Below the pieces are notes generated by a model. It did no database searches and was not told the DNA's origin. It was given only the letters and a program-made list of their open reading frames with translations. This document shows, in pieces, positions 7,967 through 14,920 of a DNA stretch of 41,034 nucleotides (positions are counted from its first letter, which is position 1; each line of letters starts with the position of its first letter). The position numbers and the translations under genes were made by a program. The stretch spans positions 1 to 41,034 of the IMG/VR virus record IMGVR_UViG_3300027687_000029, one strand, 5' to 3'. Source of the DNA: a virus.

Positions 7967-9322
7967 TTAGAAGGCGACATCATCAATATCTTCATCTATC
8001 TTGTGCTCTGACACTTCTCTCTCTGCAGGAGACATGGCAGACTCTGGGCCAATCTTCATTGTTTCCCAGTCCATCTTAGATGTAAAAGATAGCTGCGCGG
8101 CGGAACGCATTTTAACACAGTTAAACGTGATACAGTTGTCTTCGTGCTCATACGCTTCTAGCGCATAGGCAGCATCAGCTGAGTCAAGAATACCTTTTGC
8201 AAAACGCGCTTCACCGGTAGCGTCAGTCTGATAAGGAGATATGACAGTACATTCGTACTCTTGTGCCATACTCTTTAGGGCTTTGCTTACTTCTATTTGT
8301 TCAGTCCAATCGTACTGTCCAGAACGAGATGGGATAGCGGAGCGTTTCACTTGGTTAATGTAGTCTACCAAGATAACCCCGACGTTGAGAGCTTTCACTT
8401 TCTTGTCCAATTCGGCCTTAATTTTTGCCAGAGTAAGGCCTGGATCATAAATCACATCTAGCTGCTGAGTTGGGAGAAGCTCAGTAGTAGTTGATAAATT
8501 ATGATGAAACTTCTCGAAGTCGCGGTGTTCTCGATATTCCTGTAAACGATCTTGGCCATCCGTATAACGACTAGCCCACCAACCCGCTACTTTTTCCCAT
8601 TCTGTTACATTAAGATTTTTCGTGCGCAGACGAGAAAAAGGTATTCCCGTTGCAATAGAACATACTCTCTGAAGGATTGAACGACTATCCATTTCAATAG
8701 TGAAATACATAGCCGAACGACCACTCTCAAAGACAGTATGAGCAATATTTGCACAGGTAAGAGACTTGCCTGCTCCACGACGACCACCAAGAAGAACAAG
8801 ATCTCTGGGAGAGAACTGTATCTGGTAATCGTACTCAGCGTTTAGGCCGAGGGGCAGGTATTTGCCAATCTCTTCATCATCTTCAAACAGTTGAATACGT
8901 TGCATACTCTCCTGCGGTAGTTCTAGGTCAACTTTCTTTTCAACATCTAGAACAATCTGATGTAAGTGTGCTACTGATTCTTCTGCATCTTCAAAAGCTA
9001 CAGAGTTATCAATATAATCCTCTAGGGAATCTAAGATTTCCTTTTGGGTATACTCGTTCTTGAGATATTGTAGCAGCATAAATGCATCTACATCAACTTC
9101 CACACTCTCGATTGCATATAGCTTTTCAATAGTTGCAGAGTCACGTATCTCAAACTTCAAGTCTTCAAAGGTTGGTAGGTGGTGAAACTTATCGTAATGC
9201 CTATCAATTGTGTTAAACACAGTATGATACTCTGTAGGCAAATAATCCTTACGAACGGAACTCCAGGTTTCGAAATCCTGTAACGTAAGTACTTGCTTTA
9301 TTAGCGCACTAGCAATATTCAA
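7967..9322 (-). CDS. DnaB-like replicative helicase
   Basis: RecA-fold replicative helicase of about 451 aa. The N-terminal 150 residues are helical, as expected for a DnaB-like collar. Walker A GGRRGAGKS (about 179-187), TIEMD (catalytic Glu) and Walker B VILVDYINQVKR follow. The C-terminus is acidic. I place the start at TTG 9322 because GGGAG lies 5 nt upstream; TTG 9334 is also open and would add four residues. A strong hairpin plus T-tract lies just upstream (9341-9377), so much of its transcription may depend on read-through from the HTH gene. Confidence 0.92.
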   Translation of the reverse strand: MNIASALIKQVLTLQDFETWSSVRKDYLPTEYHTVFNTIDRHYDKFHHLPTFEDLKFEIRDSATIEKLYAIESVEVDVDAFMLLQYLKNEYTQKEILDSLEDYIDNSVAFEDAEESVAHLHQIVLDVEKKVDLELPQESMQRIQLFEDDEEIGKYLPLGLNAEYDYQIQFSPRDLVLLGGRRGAGKSLTCANIAHTVFESGRSAMYFTIEMDSRSILQRVCSIATGIPFSRLRTKNLNVTEWEKVAGWWASRYTDGQDRLQEYREHRDFEKFHHNLSTTTELLPTQQLDVIYDPGLTLAKIKAELDKKVKALNVGVILVDYINQVKRSAIPSRSGQYDWTEQIEVSKALKSMAQEYECTVISPYQTDATGEARFAKGILDSADAAYALEAYEHEDNCITFNCVKMRSAAQLSFTSKMDWETMKIGPESAMSPAEREVSEHKIDEDIDDVAF

Positions 9323-9340
9323 AGTAACTCCCAACCAACC

Positions 9341-9377
9341 AAAAAGTAGTAGCTATCTGGCAAAAGATAACTACTAC
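9341..9377 (-). terminator. Rho-independent terminator after the four-repeat HTH gene
   Basis: On the minus strand, a 13-bp stem with one G-T pair (arms 9365-9377 and 9346-9358, loop TTTTGC) is followed by TTTTT (9341-9345). It lies between the HTH gene and the helicase in the same direction, so it probably attenuates the helicase message. Confidence 0.85.
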
Positions 9378-9395
9378 CAACTTATTTACGAAAGA

Positions 9396-10121
9396 TTAGC
9401 CAGCGGCTTTTTCTTTCTTCGCAGCACCGTCATAGTCGGAAGCGACCAAGCCACGACGGGTCAACATAGTCTTTACACCACGAGCAGTCTTACCAATGTT
9501 TTCTGCAATAGCTTCCACTGTCATGCTTGAGATATCACCCAAGTCTGCTAATGGATCTTCTTTTGCTGAACCTTTGGTATGTTCCTGACGAGGAATACCA
9601 TCAATGTCACCAGAGCGAAGCAAGCTAAGAGCTTTACCACGTACTGAGTTTACACTGCGGTCTAGAGCGTCTGCGATCTGCTCAACGAAAGCACCATCAT
9701 TAACCATTGAAACAAAAGTTTCCTCTTCATCAGGGTTATAGGTACGAACGGCTTCTACTTTAGGAGCAGGCTTAACGTGATCTGTCAGTTCCATAGAAAG
9801 AATCTTTCCTTGGATTGACTTAGCAGAGAAAGCGCCTGATTCAAAGTTATCAGCGATTTGAGCATAAGTATATTCACCACTGTTGTCAGACACGAATGTC
9901 TGCAAAGTAGCTTCTTGTGCTTCCGTGAAAGCACGGGCAGAGGAGGCTGACGCCAGCTCTACATCAAAACCCATCTTACGCAGTTTGCTAGAAACTGAAC
10001 GGGTTGAGGTTTCAAGGTTTTCTGCTGCTTCTGCAACAGTTGCTTGAGAAATAGGTGTTTCGTTACCGACGAAGCTAGTAAGCTGTTCGGTACGTTCTTC
10101 GGTCCACTTTGGCAATGCCAT
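9396..10121 (-). CDS. Four-repeat HTH/Myb-like protein, largest member of a paralogous family
   Basis: This 241-aa protein is built from about four copies of one small helical unit. Copies start near residues 6 (KWTEERTEQL), 65 (FTEAQEATL), 128 (YNPDEEETF) and 192. Each ends in a second helix of the form S.RSV..KL...G, typical of DNA-reading helices. The tail is Lys/Ala-rich. The same unit occurs in at least five other genes here (12592, 18499, 21943, 23582, 27506). ATG 10121 has GGAGAG 7 nt upstream. The gene is followed by a strong terminator and its codon choice looks expression-biased. I infer an abundant DNA-binding protein, either a regulator or a chromatin-like factor. Confidence 0.75.
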   Translation of the reverse strand: MALPKWTEERTEQLTSFVGNETPISQATVAEAAENLETSTRSVSSKLRKMGFDVELASASSARAFTEAQEATLQTFVSDNSGEYTYAQIADNFESGAFSAKSIQGKILSMELTDHVKPAPKVEAVRTYNPDEEETFVSMVNDGAFVEQIADALDRSVNSVRGKALSLLRSGDIDGIPRQEHTKGSAKEDPLADLGDISSMTVEAIAENIGKTARGVKTMLTRRGLVASDYDGAAKKEKAAG

Positions 10122-10124
10122 GTT

Positions 10125-10874
10125 TTACTCTCCAATAAAATCTTTAAGATTTTCAATTATAGTTACGCCAGACTCTCTGGCTTTGGTTGTTTTTGCTGAT
10201 TCTACGCCGCTCTCGTTTACGAGTATAGTCACTTCTTTGGTCAGGGAGCCTACGACTCTGTATCCTGCATCTGATAGTGCTGTTGTTGCGTCAGCTTTAG
10301 TTTTAAAACTCTTCAATCTACCACTTATACACACTACACCATTAACACTAACTAAGGATGATTTCTCTTCAAAAAGAAATGAGTGTGGTAATAAGCAATA
10401 TACATCTACTGAATCTTCTATCCAATCCATCAAAGAGGCAGTCGCCTTTGGCCCAAGACCCGCTTTCTCGCACATTTCTACGTCTATTTCATCCATATTT
10501 TTACATACAGTAGAAAGTTTATCGGAAGCTGTCTTACCAATCAGGGGAATGCTCAGTGCTGGTAGTAATAGGTTTAGTGATGCTTTTTTAGAGTTTTCTA
10601 TCTCGTTGTACAATTTCTCGGCCAGCTTTTCGGAGTTTAATGCAAGTGTGATATCTGCAACAGTTAAGTCATAGATATCTAACACATTAACAAGCTCTAG
10701 TTTAGCTACAGCAGCGGGCCCAAGACCTTTAATTTTAAGGGTCTTTGCAAAGTGTTCTACTTTCTTACTTGATTGGCTGCCACAAGAAACATTGCGGCAG
10801 TAAAGAAGAGAGTTACTCCACTCAAGATCGGAATCACAACTTGGGCAATTCGTGGGGGCTTGAATCGAAAACAC
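10125..10874 (-). CDS. NAD+-dependent DNA ligase, C-terminal half (zinc finger, HhH, BRCT)
   Basis: This is the C-terminal portion of a LigA-type ligase as its own gene of 249 aa. It has a four-cysteine zinc finger (C10, C13, C26, C31), helix-hairpin-helix repeats (IKGLGPAAVAKL, KAGLGPKATASL) and a C-terminal BRCT domain (GVVCISGRLKSF). No adenylation domain is present; that is the next gene upstream (10962). I use GTG 10874, which has AGAGGAG 8 nt upstream. The longer ATG 10901 lies before the RNA start (about 10897) predicted for promoter 10904-10932 and cannot be read from that RNA. Together the two genes would rebuild the ligase, as in T5-like phages. Confidence 0.88.
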   Translation of the reverse strand: MFSIQAPTNCPSCDSDLEWSNSLLYCRNVSCGSQSSKKVEHFAKTLKIKGLGPAAVAKLELVNVLDIYDLTVADITLALNSEKLAEKLYNEIENSKKASLNLLLPALSIPLIGKTASDKLSTVCKNMDEIDVEMCEKAGLGPKATASLMDWIEDSVDVYCLLPHSFLFEEKSSLVSVNGVVCISGRLKSFKTKADATTALSDAGYRVVGSLTKEVTILVNESGVESAKTTKARESGVTIIENLKDFIGE

Positions 10875-10903
10875 TAATGGGACTCCTCTGAAATTGAACA
10901 TAT

Positions 10904-10932
10904 ATTATACGAGATTTTAAGGTTTCTGTCAA
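10904..10932 (-). promoter_or_regulatory. Phage sigma-70-type promoter for the ligase C-terminal gene
   Basis: The minus strand carries TTGACA (10927-10932), 17 bp and TATAAT (10904-10909), preceded by AAAAATAGTTC. It lies in the 60-bp gap between the two ligase genes, so the C-terminal half can be transcribed independently. Confidence 0.9.
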
Positions 10933-10961
10933 GAACTATTTTTCCTGAGGTATAACTTAAA

Positions 10962-11879
10962 TTATACACGGCGTACAATACGCGGTATAATTTCTCCACT
11001 ACGAATAACTTCTACGTTACACCCGATCTCTAACTCTAGTTCTCGAATGTAATCTATATTATGTAGAGTGGCTCTAGCTACTTCTGCCTCACCTATAGTA
11101 ACAGGCTCTAGAATTGCTACAGGGCTTACGACCCCGCTCTTACCTACTTGCCATGTTACATCTAGTAGTTTAGTTACTACTCCTTCCTTCTGCTCTTTCA
11201 AGGCAAAAGCACCTCGTGGGTGGTGAGCAGTATGTCCTAACTCTAGAAATTTAGTATTGTCGTCAATACGATACACAGCACCGTCCGTAGGGAAGGGACT
11301 TGAATCGAAGTGAGTAACAACATTCATTCCAAGATGACTCAAGGCACCCATAGTAGACATATAAGTCTCTAAGGTACTTGGGTACACATCGTAAGCTACA
11401 AACGTAAGATCTCTACTAGAGAAAATCGATAAGTCTTTCAAGTTCAAAGAACCTGAAGCGTAGTTACGAGAGTTAGGTATACTATTAGGAGCAACAACCT
11501 CTCCGGTAATCTGAGTAAAATGTCCGCCATTAATAACATTAGGTACTAATAGCTTCATCTTATAAGTTATATCTCTGCCTACCTTACCATCACCGCGAGT
11601 TAAAGCCAACTCTAGGCGTCCATTAACATATAGCAAAGATACTGCTGCTCCATCGAGCTTGGGGGTACATACACAGTCGTTCACGTTTAACGGCGAATCT
11701 TCTATGTCGAAACATTTTTGGAGCGAGTACATTGGGTACAAGTGTGGCACACCGTCAGTAACAGTATGTCCTACATTGCTGTAGTTATACCTAGACGCTA
11801 GACTATCAAATTCATCATCTAATAGCATAGGAGTGCCTGCATAGTACAAACTACTTGCTTTGTCCAAAAAATTCTTCAT
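10962..11879 (-). CDS. NAD+-dependent DNA ligase, N-terminal half (adenylation and OB domains)
   Basis: Catalytic half of a split LigA, 305 aa. A short Ia-like segment (LYYAGTPMLLDDEFDSL) supplies NAD+ recognition. The nucleotidyltransferase core has the adenylated lysine in KLDG (Lys74) and RGDG at 95-98. The OB-fold region ends at IIPRIVRRV. It stops exactly where the zinc finger of full-length LigA would begin; that part is the separate downstream gene. ATG 11879 has GAGGGT upstream and a strong promoter 25 bp away. The ligase seals nicks and joins Okazaki fragments. Confidence 0.93.
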   Translation of the reverse strand: MKNFLDKASSLYYAGTPMLLDDEFDSLASRYNYSNVGHTVTDGVPHLYPMYSLQKCFDIEDSPLNVNDCVCTPKLDGAAVSLLYVNGRLELALTRGDGKVGRDITYKMKLLVPNVINGGHFTQITGEVVAPNSIPNSRNYASGSLNLKDLSIFSSRDLTFVAYDVYPSTLETYMSTMGALSHLGMNVVTHFDSSPFPTDGAVYRIDDNTKFLELGHTAHHPRGAFALKEQKEGVVTKLLDVTWQVGKSGVVSPVAILEPVTIGEAEVARATLHNIDYIRELELEIGCNVEVIRSGEIIPRIVRRV

Positions 11880-11903
11880 ATTACCCTCAATTCAATATAT
11901 ACT

Positions 11904-11932
11904 ATTATACTAGAGAGAGCGACGAAAGTCAA
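11904..11932 (-). promoter_or_regulatory. Phage sigma-70-type promoter for the ligase N-terminal gene
   Basis: The minus strand carries TTGACT (11927-11932), 17 bp and TATAAT (11904-11909). It lies immediately after the PC4-like gene. The predicted start near 11897 gives an 18-nt leader with a GAGGG ribosome binding site. Confidence 0.88.
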
Positions 11933-11935
11933 AGG

Positions 11936-12235
11936 TTATTTATACATTTCGTCTAAATAATCTTTAAAGAACTCCTCTAGGATGTCCTTACTCTCTGCTA
12001 GGGATAATATTTCGATAAGGCCAGCAAACAGCTCTCTTGAATTACTTAAATCCAAGGGCATTGCTACACCTTCTCTTCCTGCTCTCCATTCTTCATCGAA
12101 GTCTAAAAAATACTTTCTCACATGCATATACTCTATGCCACGAAACGAATTAACTACAAGACGTACTTGTGTTTCTTTCGCTTCATCGTAATGAATAACC
12201 TTTTCATACTTAGAGGGGGCTTCGTGGAGTTCCAT
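11936..12235 (-). CDS. PC4/YdbC-like single-stranded nucleic-acid-binding protein
   Basis: A 99-aa protein whose core (VRLVVNSFRGIEYMHVRKYF, then EEWRAGREGVAMPL) follows the PC4 pattern: a curved beta-sheet with an IR-Y-strand followed by a G-W-P/AG-KG-I/V-L loop and a C-terminal helix. PC4-fold proteins bind ssDNA and act in transcription or repair; bacterial and phage forms exist. The remaining C-terminus is acidic. It abuts the GTG-started gene upstream (3-bp spacing). The assignment is by motif pattern and would need a profile search. Confidence 0.65.
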   Translation of the reverse strand: MELHEAPSKYEKVIHYDEAKETQVRLVVNSFRGIEYMHVRKYFLDFDEEWRAGREGVAMPLDLSNSRELFAGLIEILSLAESKDILEEFFKDYLDEMYK

Positions 12236-12237
12236 AG

Positions 12238-12504
12238 CTATACTCCATTCCGAAGTATAGTGGACAGAGGCACTACGCTAGTAACGCTCTCAGGCTTTAG
12301 CAGTCTGTACGAATCTGTATCCCAACAAAAAAGCAAAAGAGTCCTGTCAGATTCTTTTGCCCGATTAGTTTTTGTTTGAATATAGGGGGTACTAAAGTCA
12401 ATCGTACAAACATTGTACTTTAGTTTCTTCGAGTTTTCACTTCTGTAGGTAATGATAGCATCACCGAATTCCGTTACTAGCTTTGCTAAGTCCTCTTTCT
12501 TCAC
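12238..12504 (-). CDS. Hypothetical protein, 88 aa, paired with the PC4-like gene
   Basis: The function is not recognised. The start is GTG 12504, preceded by AAGGAG with ideal spacing. The protein is soluble, with an N-terminal helix and a beta-rich remainder (TLLLFCWDTDSYRLLKPESV). It ends 3 bp before the PC4-like gene, so the two form an operon. An upstream terminator (12561-12583) separates it from the preceding HTH gene, and no consensus promoter is visible in the gap. It may depend on read-through. Confidence 0.6.
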   Translation of the reverse strand: MKKEDLAKLVTEFGDAIITYRSENSKKLKYNVCTIDFSTPYIQTKTNRAKESDRTLLLFCWDTDSYRLLKPESVTSVVPLSTILRNGV

Positions 12505-12560
12505 AATTACTCCTTAGTAGTAGGTTAGCAAAATTTATTTTGCTGCATTACTCTCTAAGA

Positions 12561-12583
12561 GAAAAGGTGGCCCCGAAGGGCCA
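12561..12583 (-). terminator. Terminator with TTCG tetraloop after the HTH gene
   Basis: The minus strand reads TGGCCC, TTCG, GGGCCA followed by CCTTTTCTC. The stem is 12568-12573 with 12578-12583. It lies 9 bp beyond the stop of the HTH gene at 12592. Confidence 0.75.
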
Positions 12584-12591
12584 TGAAAGAT

Positions 12592-12963
12592 TTAGTCCTC
12601 TGCGTCAGCGGCAGATAGTACACCTGCGAAGTAAACGGCTGCTTTACCAGTCAACTTAGAAATTACGTCTTCGTCAACTGCCTTACCCATATCTACGATA
12701 ATGGCTGTAAGTGCGTCTTGTGCTGCTTGCTTTGATACTCGTGTGCCGCCTGTTGAACCACTAGAAGTAGTACTACTTCCGCTTGCTGCAGGGGTCTTTT
12801 TGATGTAAACACCAGCTTTGCTAAGTACCATACGAACTCCGTTGGGAGACTCGTCATGTTCCTCAGCGATATCTTTTACGATTTCCATTGATGTTTCGGG
12901 GGTAGGGTTTGCGTTCTCGTATGCTTCGATTACCGCTGCTTTCTTATCGTCGTCCCAAGCCAT
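12592..12963 (-). CDS. HTH/Myb-like paralogue with C-terminal helical domain, 123 aa
   Basis: Member of the phage HTH family: N-terminal unit AWDDDKKAAVIEAYENANP with recognition-type helix NGVRMVLSKAGVY, a Ser/Thr/Gly-rich linker, then a C-terminal helical domain (QAAQDALTAIIVDMGKAV) like those of the 21943 and 23582 genes. I choose ATG 12963 because AAAAGGAAAAG lies just upstream and the paralogues begin at this point. ATG 13047 is also open with its own GAGAGG site and would add 28 unrelated residues. It has its own promoter (13073-13101) and terminator, which suggests strong separate expression. Confidence 0.75.
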   Translation of the reverse strand: MAWDDDKKAAVIEAYENANPTPETSMEIVKDIAEEHDESPNGVRMVLSKAGVYIKKTPAASGSSTTSSGSTGGTRVSKQAAQDALTAIIVDMGKAVDEDVISKLTGKAAVYFAGVLSAADAED

Positions 12964-13072
12964 GTTTCTTTTCCTTTTAATAGGGTGGTTTAATCCTGGG
13001 CAGGTACCCAGTACTTCTCGTTGTTGTGCGTAAAATCGGTCGCCCATTGGTTTCCTCTCTTTATTGACAACT

Positions 13073-13101
13073 ATTATAATTCAATTTAACATTCCTGTCA
13101 A
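13073..13101 (-). promoter_or_regulatory. Phage sigma-70-type promoter for the 12592 HTH gene
   Basis: The minus strand carries TTGACA (13096-13101), 17 bp and TATAAT (13073-13078), with AAAAAAATTC upstream. The -35 overlaps the stop of the ParB-like gene. The predicted start near 13066 leaves about 100 nt before ATG 12963 or 18 nt before ATG 13047. Confidence 0.88.
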
Positions 13102-13511
13102 GAATTTTTTTCTACTAAGTCATTAATACTGTACGGCATAACACGCACATTTATATGAAAATGATCTAAAATTCTATAAGCGTCATACCTATGATGCCCG
13201 TTAATAATGTAACCATCCATGTCTACTGTAATAGGTTTAAGAACTCCTGCTTCTATCTTGCTAATTTTTCTCAGCAACTTCTCTACGCTTCTTCCGCGCT
13301 GAACAGACCTGATCTGTATTATAGACAAAACAGTAGTAGGAATATCACTGTCATCCACGGCAGGAGGCGCAAGGCCTCCGGTAGGGATAGGGTCATGACG
13401 CTTATCTATGTAGCTATCGCCTTCTTGCTCATACCCCATCCATCGCATCCGTGGATGCACCAGACTATCCAAGTTCGGCGTCCAATCTTCTATAAAAAGA
13501 TATGTACTCAC
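13098..13511 (-). CDS. ParB/sulfiredoxin-fold protein, no HTH domain
   Basis: A 137-aa protein whose C-terminal half (VLKPITVDMDGYIINGHHRYDAY) shows the ParB/Srx signature: a beta-strand, then GYIINGHHRYDAY in the place of the ParB GERRxxA nucleotide-binding motif. Such stand-alone domains in phages are often annotated ParB-like nuclease, but activity is not established by sequence. It lacks the HTH and dimerisation domains that let true ParB bind parS, so it is unlikely to read the parS copy at 25822 by itself. The start is given as GTG 13511, which overlaps a 36-aa ORF; ATG codons 22 and 25 are alternatives. Confidence 0.68.
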   Translation of the reverse strand: MSTYLFIEDWTPNLDSLVHPRMRWMGYEQEGDSYIDKRHDPIPTGGLAPPAVDDSDIPTTVLSIIQIRSVQRGRSVEKLLRKISKIEAGVLKPITVDMDGYIINGHHRYDAYRILDHFHINVRVMPYSINDLVEKNS

Positions 13512-13575
13512 TCCATCTAAAATAGTCTCTTCTTAGATAACAGTAGAACTGTCCTATATACTTTTCACTATCCAT
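13465..13575 (-). CDS. Possible 36-aa basic/aromatic protein
   Basis: A short frame, MDSEKYIGQFYCYLRRDYF and onward, starting at ATG 13575 with GAGGAG 5 nt upstream. It overlaps the preceding gene's stop by 8 bp and the start of the ParB-like gene by 47 bp. The good ribosome binding site supports translation, but the overlap with the ParB-like start makes one of the two starts doubtful. The function is unknown. Confidence 0.4.
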   Translation of the reverse strand: MDSEKYIGQFYCYLRRDYFRWSEYISFYRRLDAELG

Positions 13576-13801
13576 TGTATCTCCTCTGCCATCGGCAAAT
13601 TGTATTTGTGCGAATATCTTCCCACTTTTCATTTTCTATATCCCAAACTACTATTGTATCCGAGACATCGTATTGTTTAATTTTTTTATCTCCTGCAAGA
13701 GTGAACCACCCCTCAAGAGTTCTACCACTGTTTACACTCATGTACTCTATGAAACAGTCTTCCTGATAGAGACACTCTAGAACATTGTCTGTGAAGTCCA
13801 T
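13568..13801 (-). CDS. Hypothetical protein, 77 aa
   Basis: The function is not recognised. It is a small acidic, Trp-rich, probably beta-rich protein (GWFTLAGDKKIKQYDVSD, VVWDIENEKWEDI) that could be an SH3-like or Tudor-like barrel. I choose ATG 13801 with GGTGG upstream. A longer frame from TTG 13846 exists but has no ribosome binding site and overlaps the previous gene heavily. Confidence 0.5.
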   Translation of the reverse strand: MDFTDNVLECLYQEDCFIEYMSVNSGRTLEGWFTLAGDKKIKQYDVSDTIVVWDIENEKWEDIRTNTICRWQRRYNG

Positions 13802-13803
13802 AT

Positions 13804-13962
13804 CTACCACCCATGCACGATGTTTGCCATAATCATACAAGCACAAAAAACATTTATAAGAACTATTCCTGTGCGTAGTATAGCTATAATATTATCTTGC
13901 TCTCTGGTTGTCTCATCATCGAAAGAACCAATTGTGTATTTCCATATATCCCACCAACTCAT
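13804..13962 (-). CDS. Small single-pass membrane protein, 52 aa
   Basis: The frame starts at ATG 13962, overlapping the stop of the HTH gene (13959) as ATGA. It begins MSWWDIWKYTIGSFDDE and has one hydrophobic stretch near residues 29-47 (RTGIVLINVFCACMIMANI). AAGG sits immediately upstream. The ATGA coupling supports translation. The function is unknown. Confidence 0.5.
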   Translation of the reverse strand: MSWWDIWKYTIGSFDDETTREQDNIIAILRTGIVLINVFCACMIMANIVHGW

Positions 13963-14642
13963 ACCTTCTGTAAGTCAACACCGTACTCTTGCAAATGTTC
14001 TAGTTTTCCTAAATCATATGCAGGGGAGTAGGCGTTGAATCCTCCAACTTCTGTATTAGAATATGAACTTTCACTGGAGTCTACTTTCTCAGGTATATAA
14101 ATCTGATAGCAGGGAACCCCATAAAGAGCTATGTATTTAGCGTCGTCTAAGCGCGCTTTGATTTCAGCAGGTGCGTGATGTGCAGCAGACCATACTATCT
14201 CTTTCTCTATGAACTCTTCAGCCACACAGCTTTCTGGTAAGTAAGCATTCTGTGCTCTGTCTTCAGCAGAGGCTGGTCGCTGTGGTACTCCAATGCGTTC
14301 TAGTAGGGCTTTTACGAACGAGGCTGATCTATACAGACCTTTAGAAATGTCACTTACAGTATCGCCTTGTAGATAAAAGGTAATTGCCTCTTTAATCTCA
14401 CCAGCAGTAGCTGCTTTTCCTTTGTTTATAGACTTTCTTCTTAGTTCGTAGGTCTTACGTTCCTCATAGTCCGCCAGAACTTTTGTCAACCTGGCAGTAT
14501 TGTATGCTATATTCAGTATCTCGCAACCCTCTTTCTTCGTAATAGCTTTTACTGTAGAGGATGTCGGATTCAAAAGAGCTATCACTCGCTCTATGTTTAC
14601 ATCCGTCAGGTTCTCGTAGCTCTTTTTCTTTACTCTTGCCAT
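13959..14642 (-). CDS. HTH DNA-binding protein, 227 aa
   Basis: A basic N-terminus (MARVKKKSY) is followed by helical repeats resembling HTH units. Residues near 79-118 (ATAGEIKEAITFYLQGDTVS, then RSASFVKALLERIGV) look like a homeodomain/resolvase-type HTH. The C-terminal half is acidic without a recognised domain. It is related in style to the small HTH family here but lacks the N-terminal YT signature. Its first 60 codons overlap, out of frame, the 3' end of the dNTP pyrophosphohydrolase gene, an unusually long overlap of 179 bp. Confidence 0.6.
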   Translation of the reverse strand: MARVKKKSYENLTDVNIERVIALLNPTSSTVKAITKKEGCEILNIAYNTARLTKVLADYEERKTYELRRKSINKGKAATAGEIKEAITFYLQGDTVSDISKGLYRSASFVKALLERIGVPQRPASAEDRAQNAYLPESCVAEEFIEKEIVWSAAHHAPAEIKARLDDAKYIALYGVPCYQIYIPEKVDSSESSYSNTEVGGFNAYSPAYDLGKLEHLQEYGVDLQKV

Positions 14643-14919
14643 TTTCTAACTCAATCTCCAACTTAAATAATAGACAACACACTGCGTGTGCTAAGTGAGA
14701 CAGCCCACTTTCTGGGTCTATCTCTTCGTCATCTATGTGTGCGAATATGTGCCGAAGTGCACCGGAACTATATCTACTCTGTAGATTGTCCAGCTTTCTC
14801 CAATTCTCTTCGTCGTACTTCTGTGCTCCGAAGGTTAATACTTTAGCTACTTCTGTTAGTGCTTTCGGAGGGAGCAAATGCATTTTTGGCTTCTCTCCAT
14901 CATATTTTATACCTTCCAT
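14464..14919 (-). CDS. dATP/dGTP diphosphohydrolase-like protein (DUF5664/MazZ-like N-terminal type)
   Basis: The first 95 residues (KYDGEKPKMHLLPPKALTEV, VLTFGAQKYDEENWRK, LRHIFAHIDDEE, DPESGLSHLAHAVCCLLF) match the dGTP/dATP pyrophosphohydrolase N-terminal family seen in phage MazZ proteins. These cleave dNTPs to dNMPs and can purge dATP/dGTP or supply dGMP. The His/Glu/Asp positions needed for metal binding are visible. The start is ATG 14919, two bases from the glutaredoxin stop. The C-terminal 56 residues lie over the next gene in another frame and look unconserved. No purZ is visible in this window. Confidence 0.75.
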   Translation of the reverse strand: MEGIKYDGEKPKMHLLPPKALTEVAKVLTFGAQKYDEENWRKLDNLQSRYSSGALRHIFAHIDDEEIDPESGLSHLAHAVCCLLFKLEIELENGKSKEKELREPDGCKHRASDSSFESDILYSKSYYEERGLRDTEYSIQYCQVDKSSGGL

Positions 14920-14920
14920 T

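Noticed and set aside
12528-12543. Palindrome GCAAAAT-AA-ATTTTGC before the 88-aa gene
   Set aside because: Could be an operator, but single copy and with no flanking support; too weak to report as a feature.
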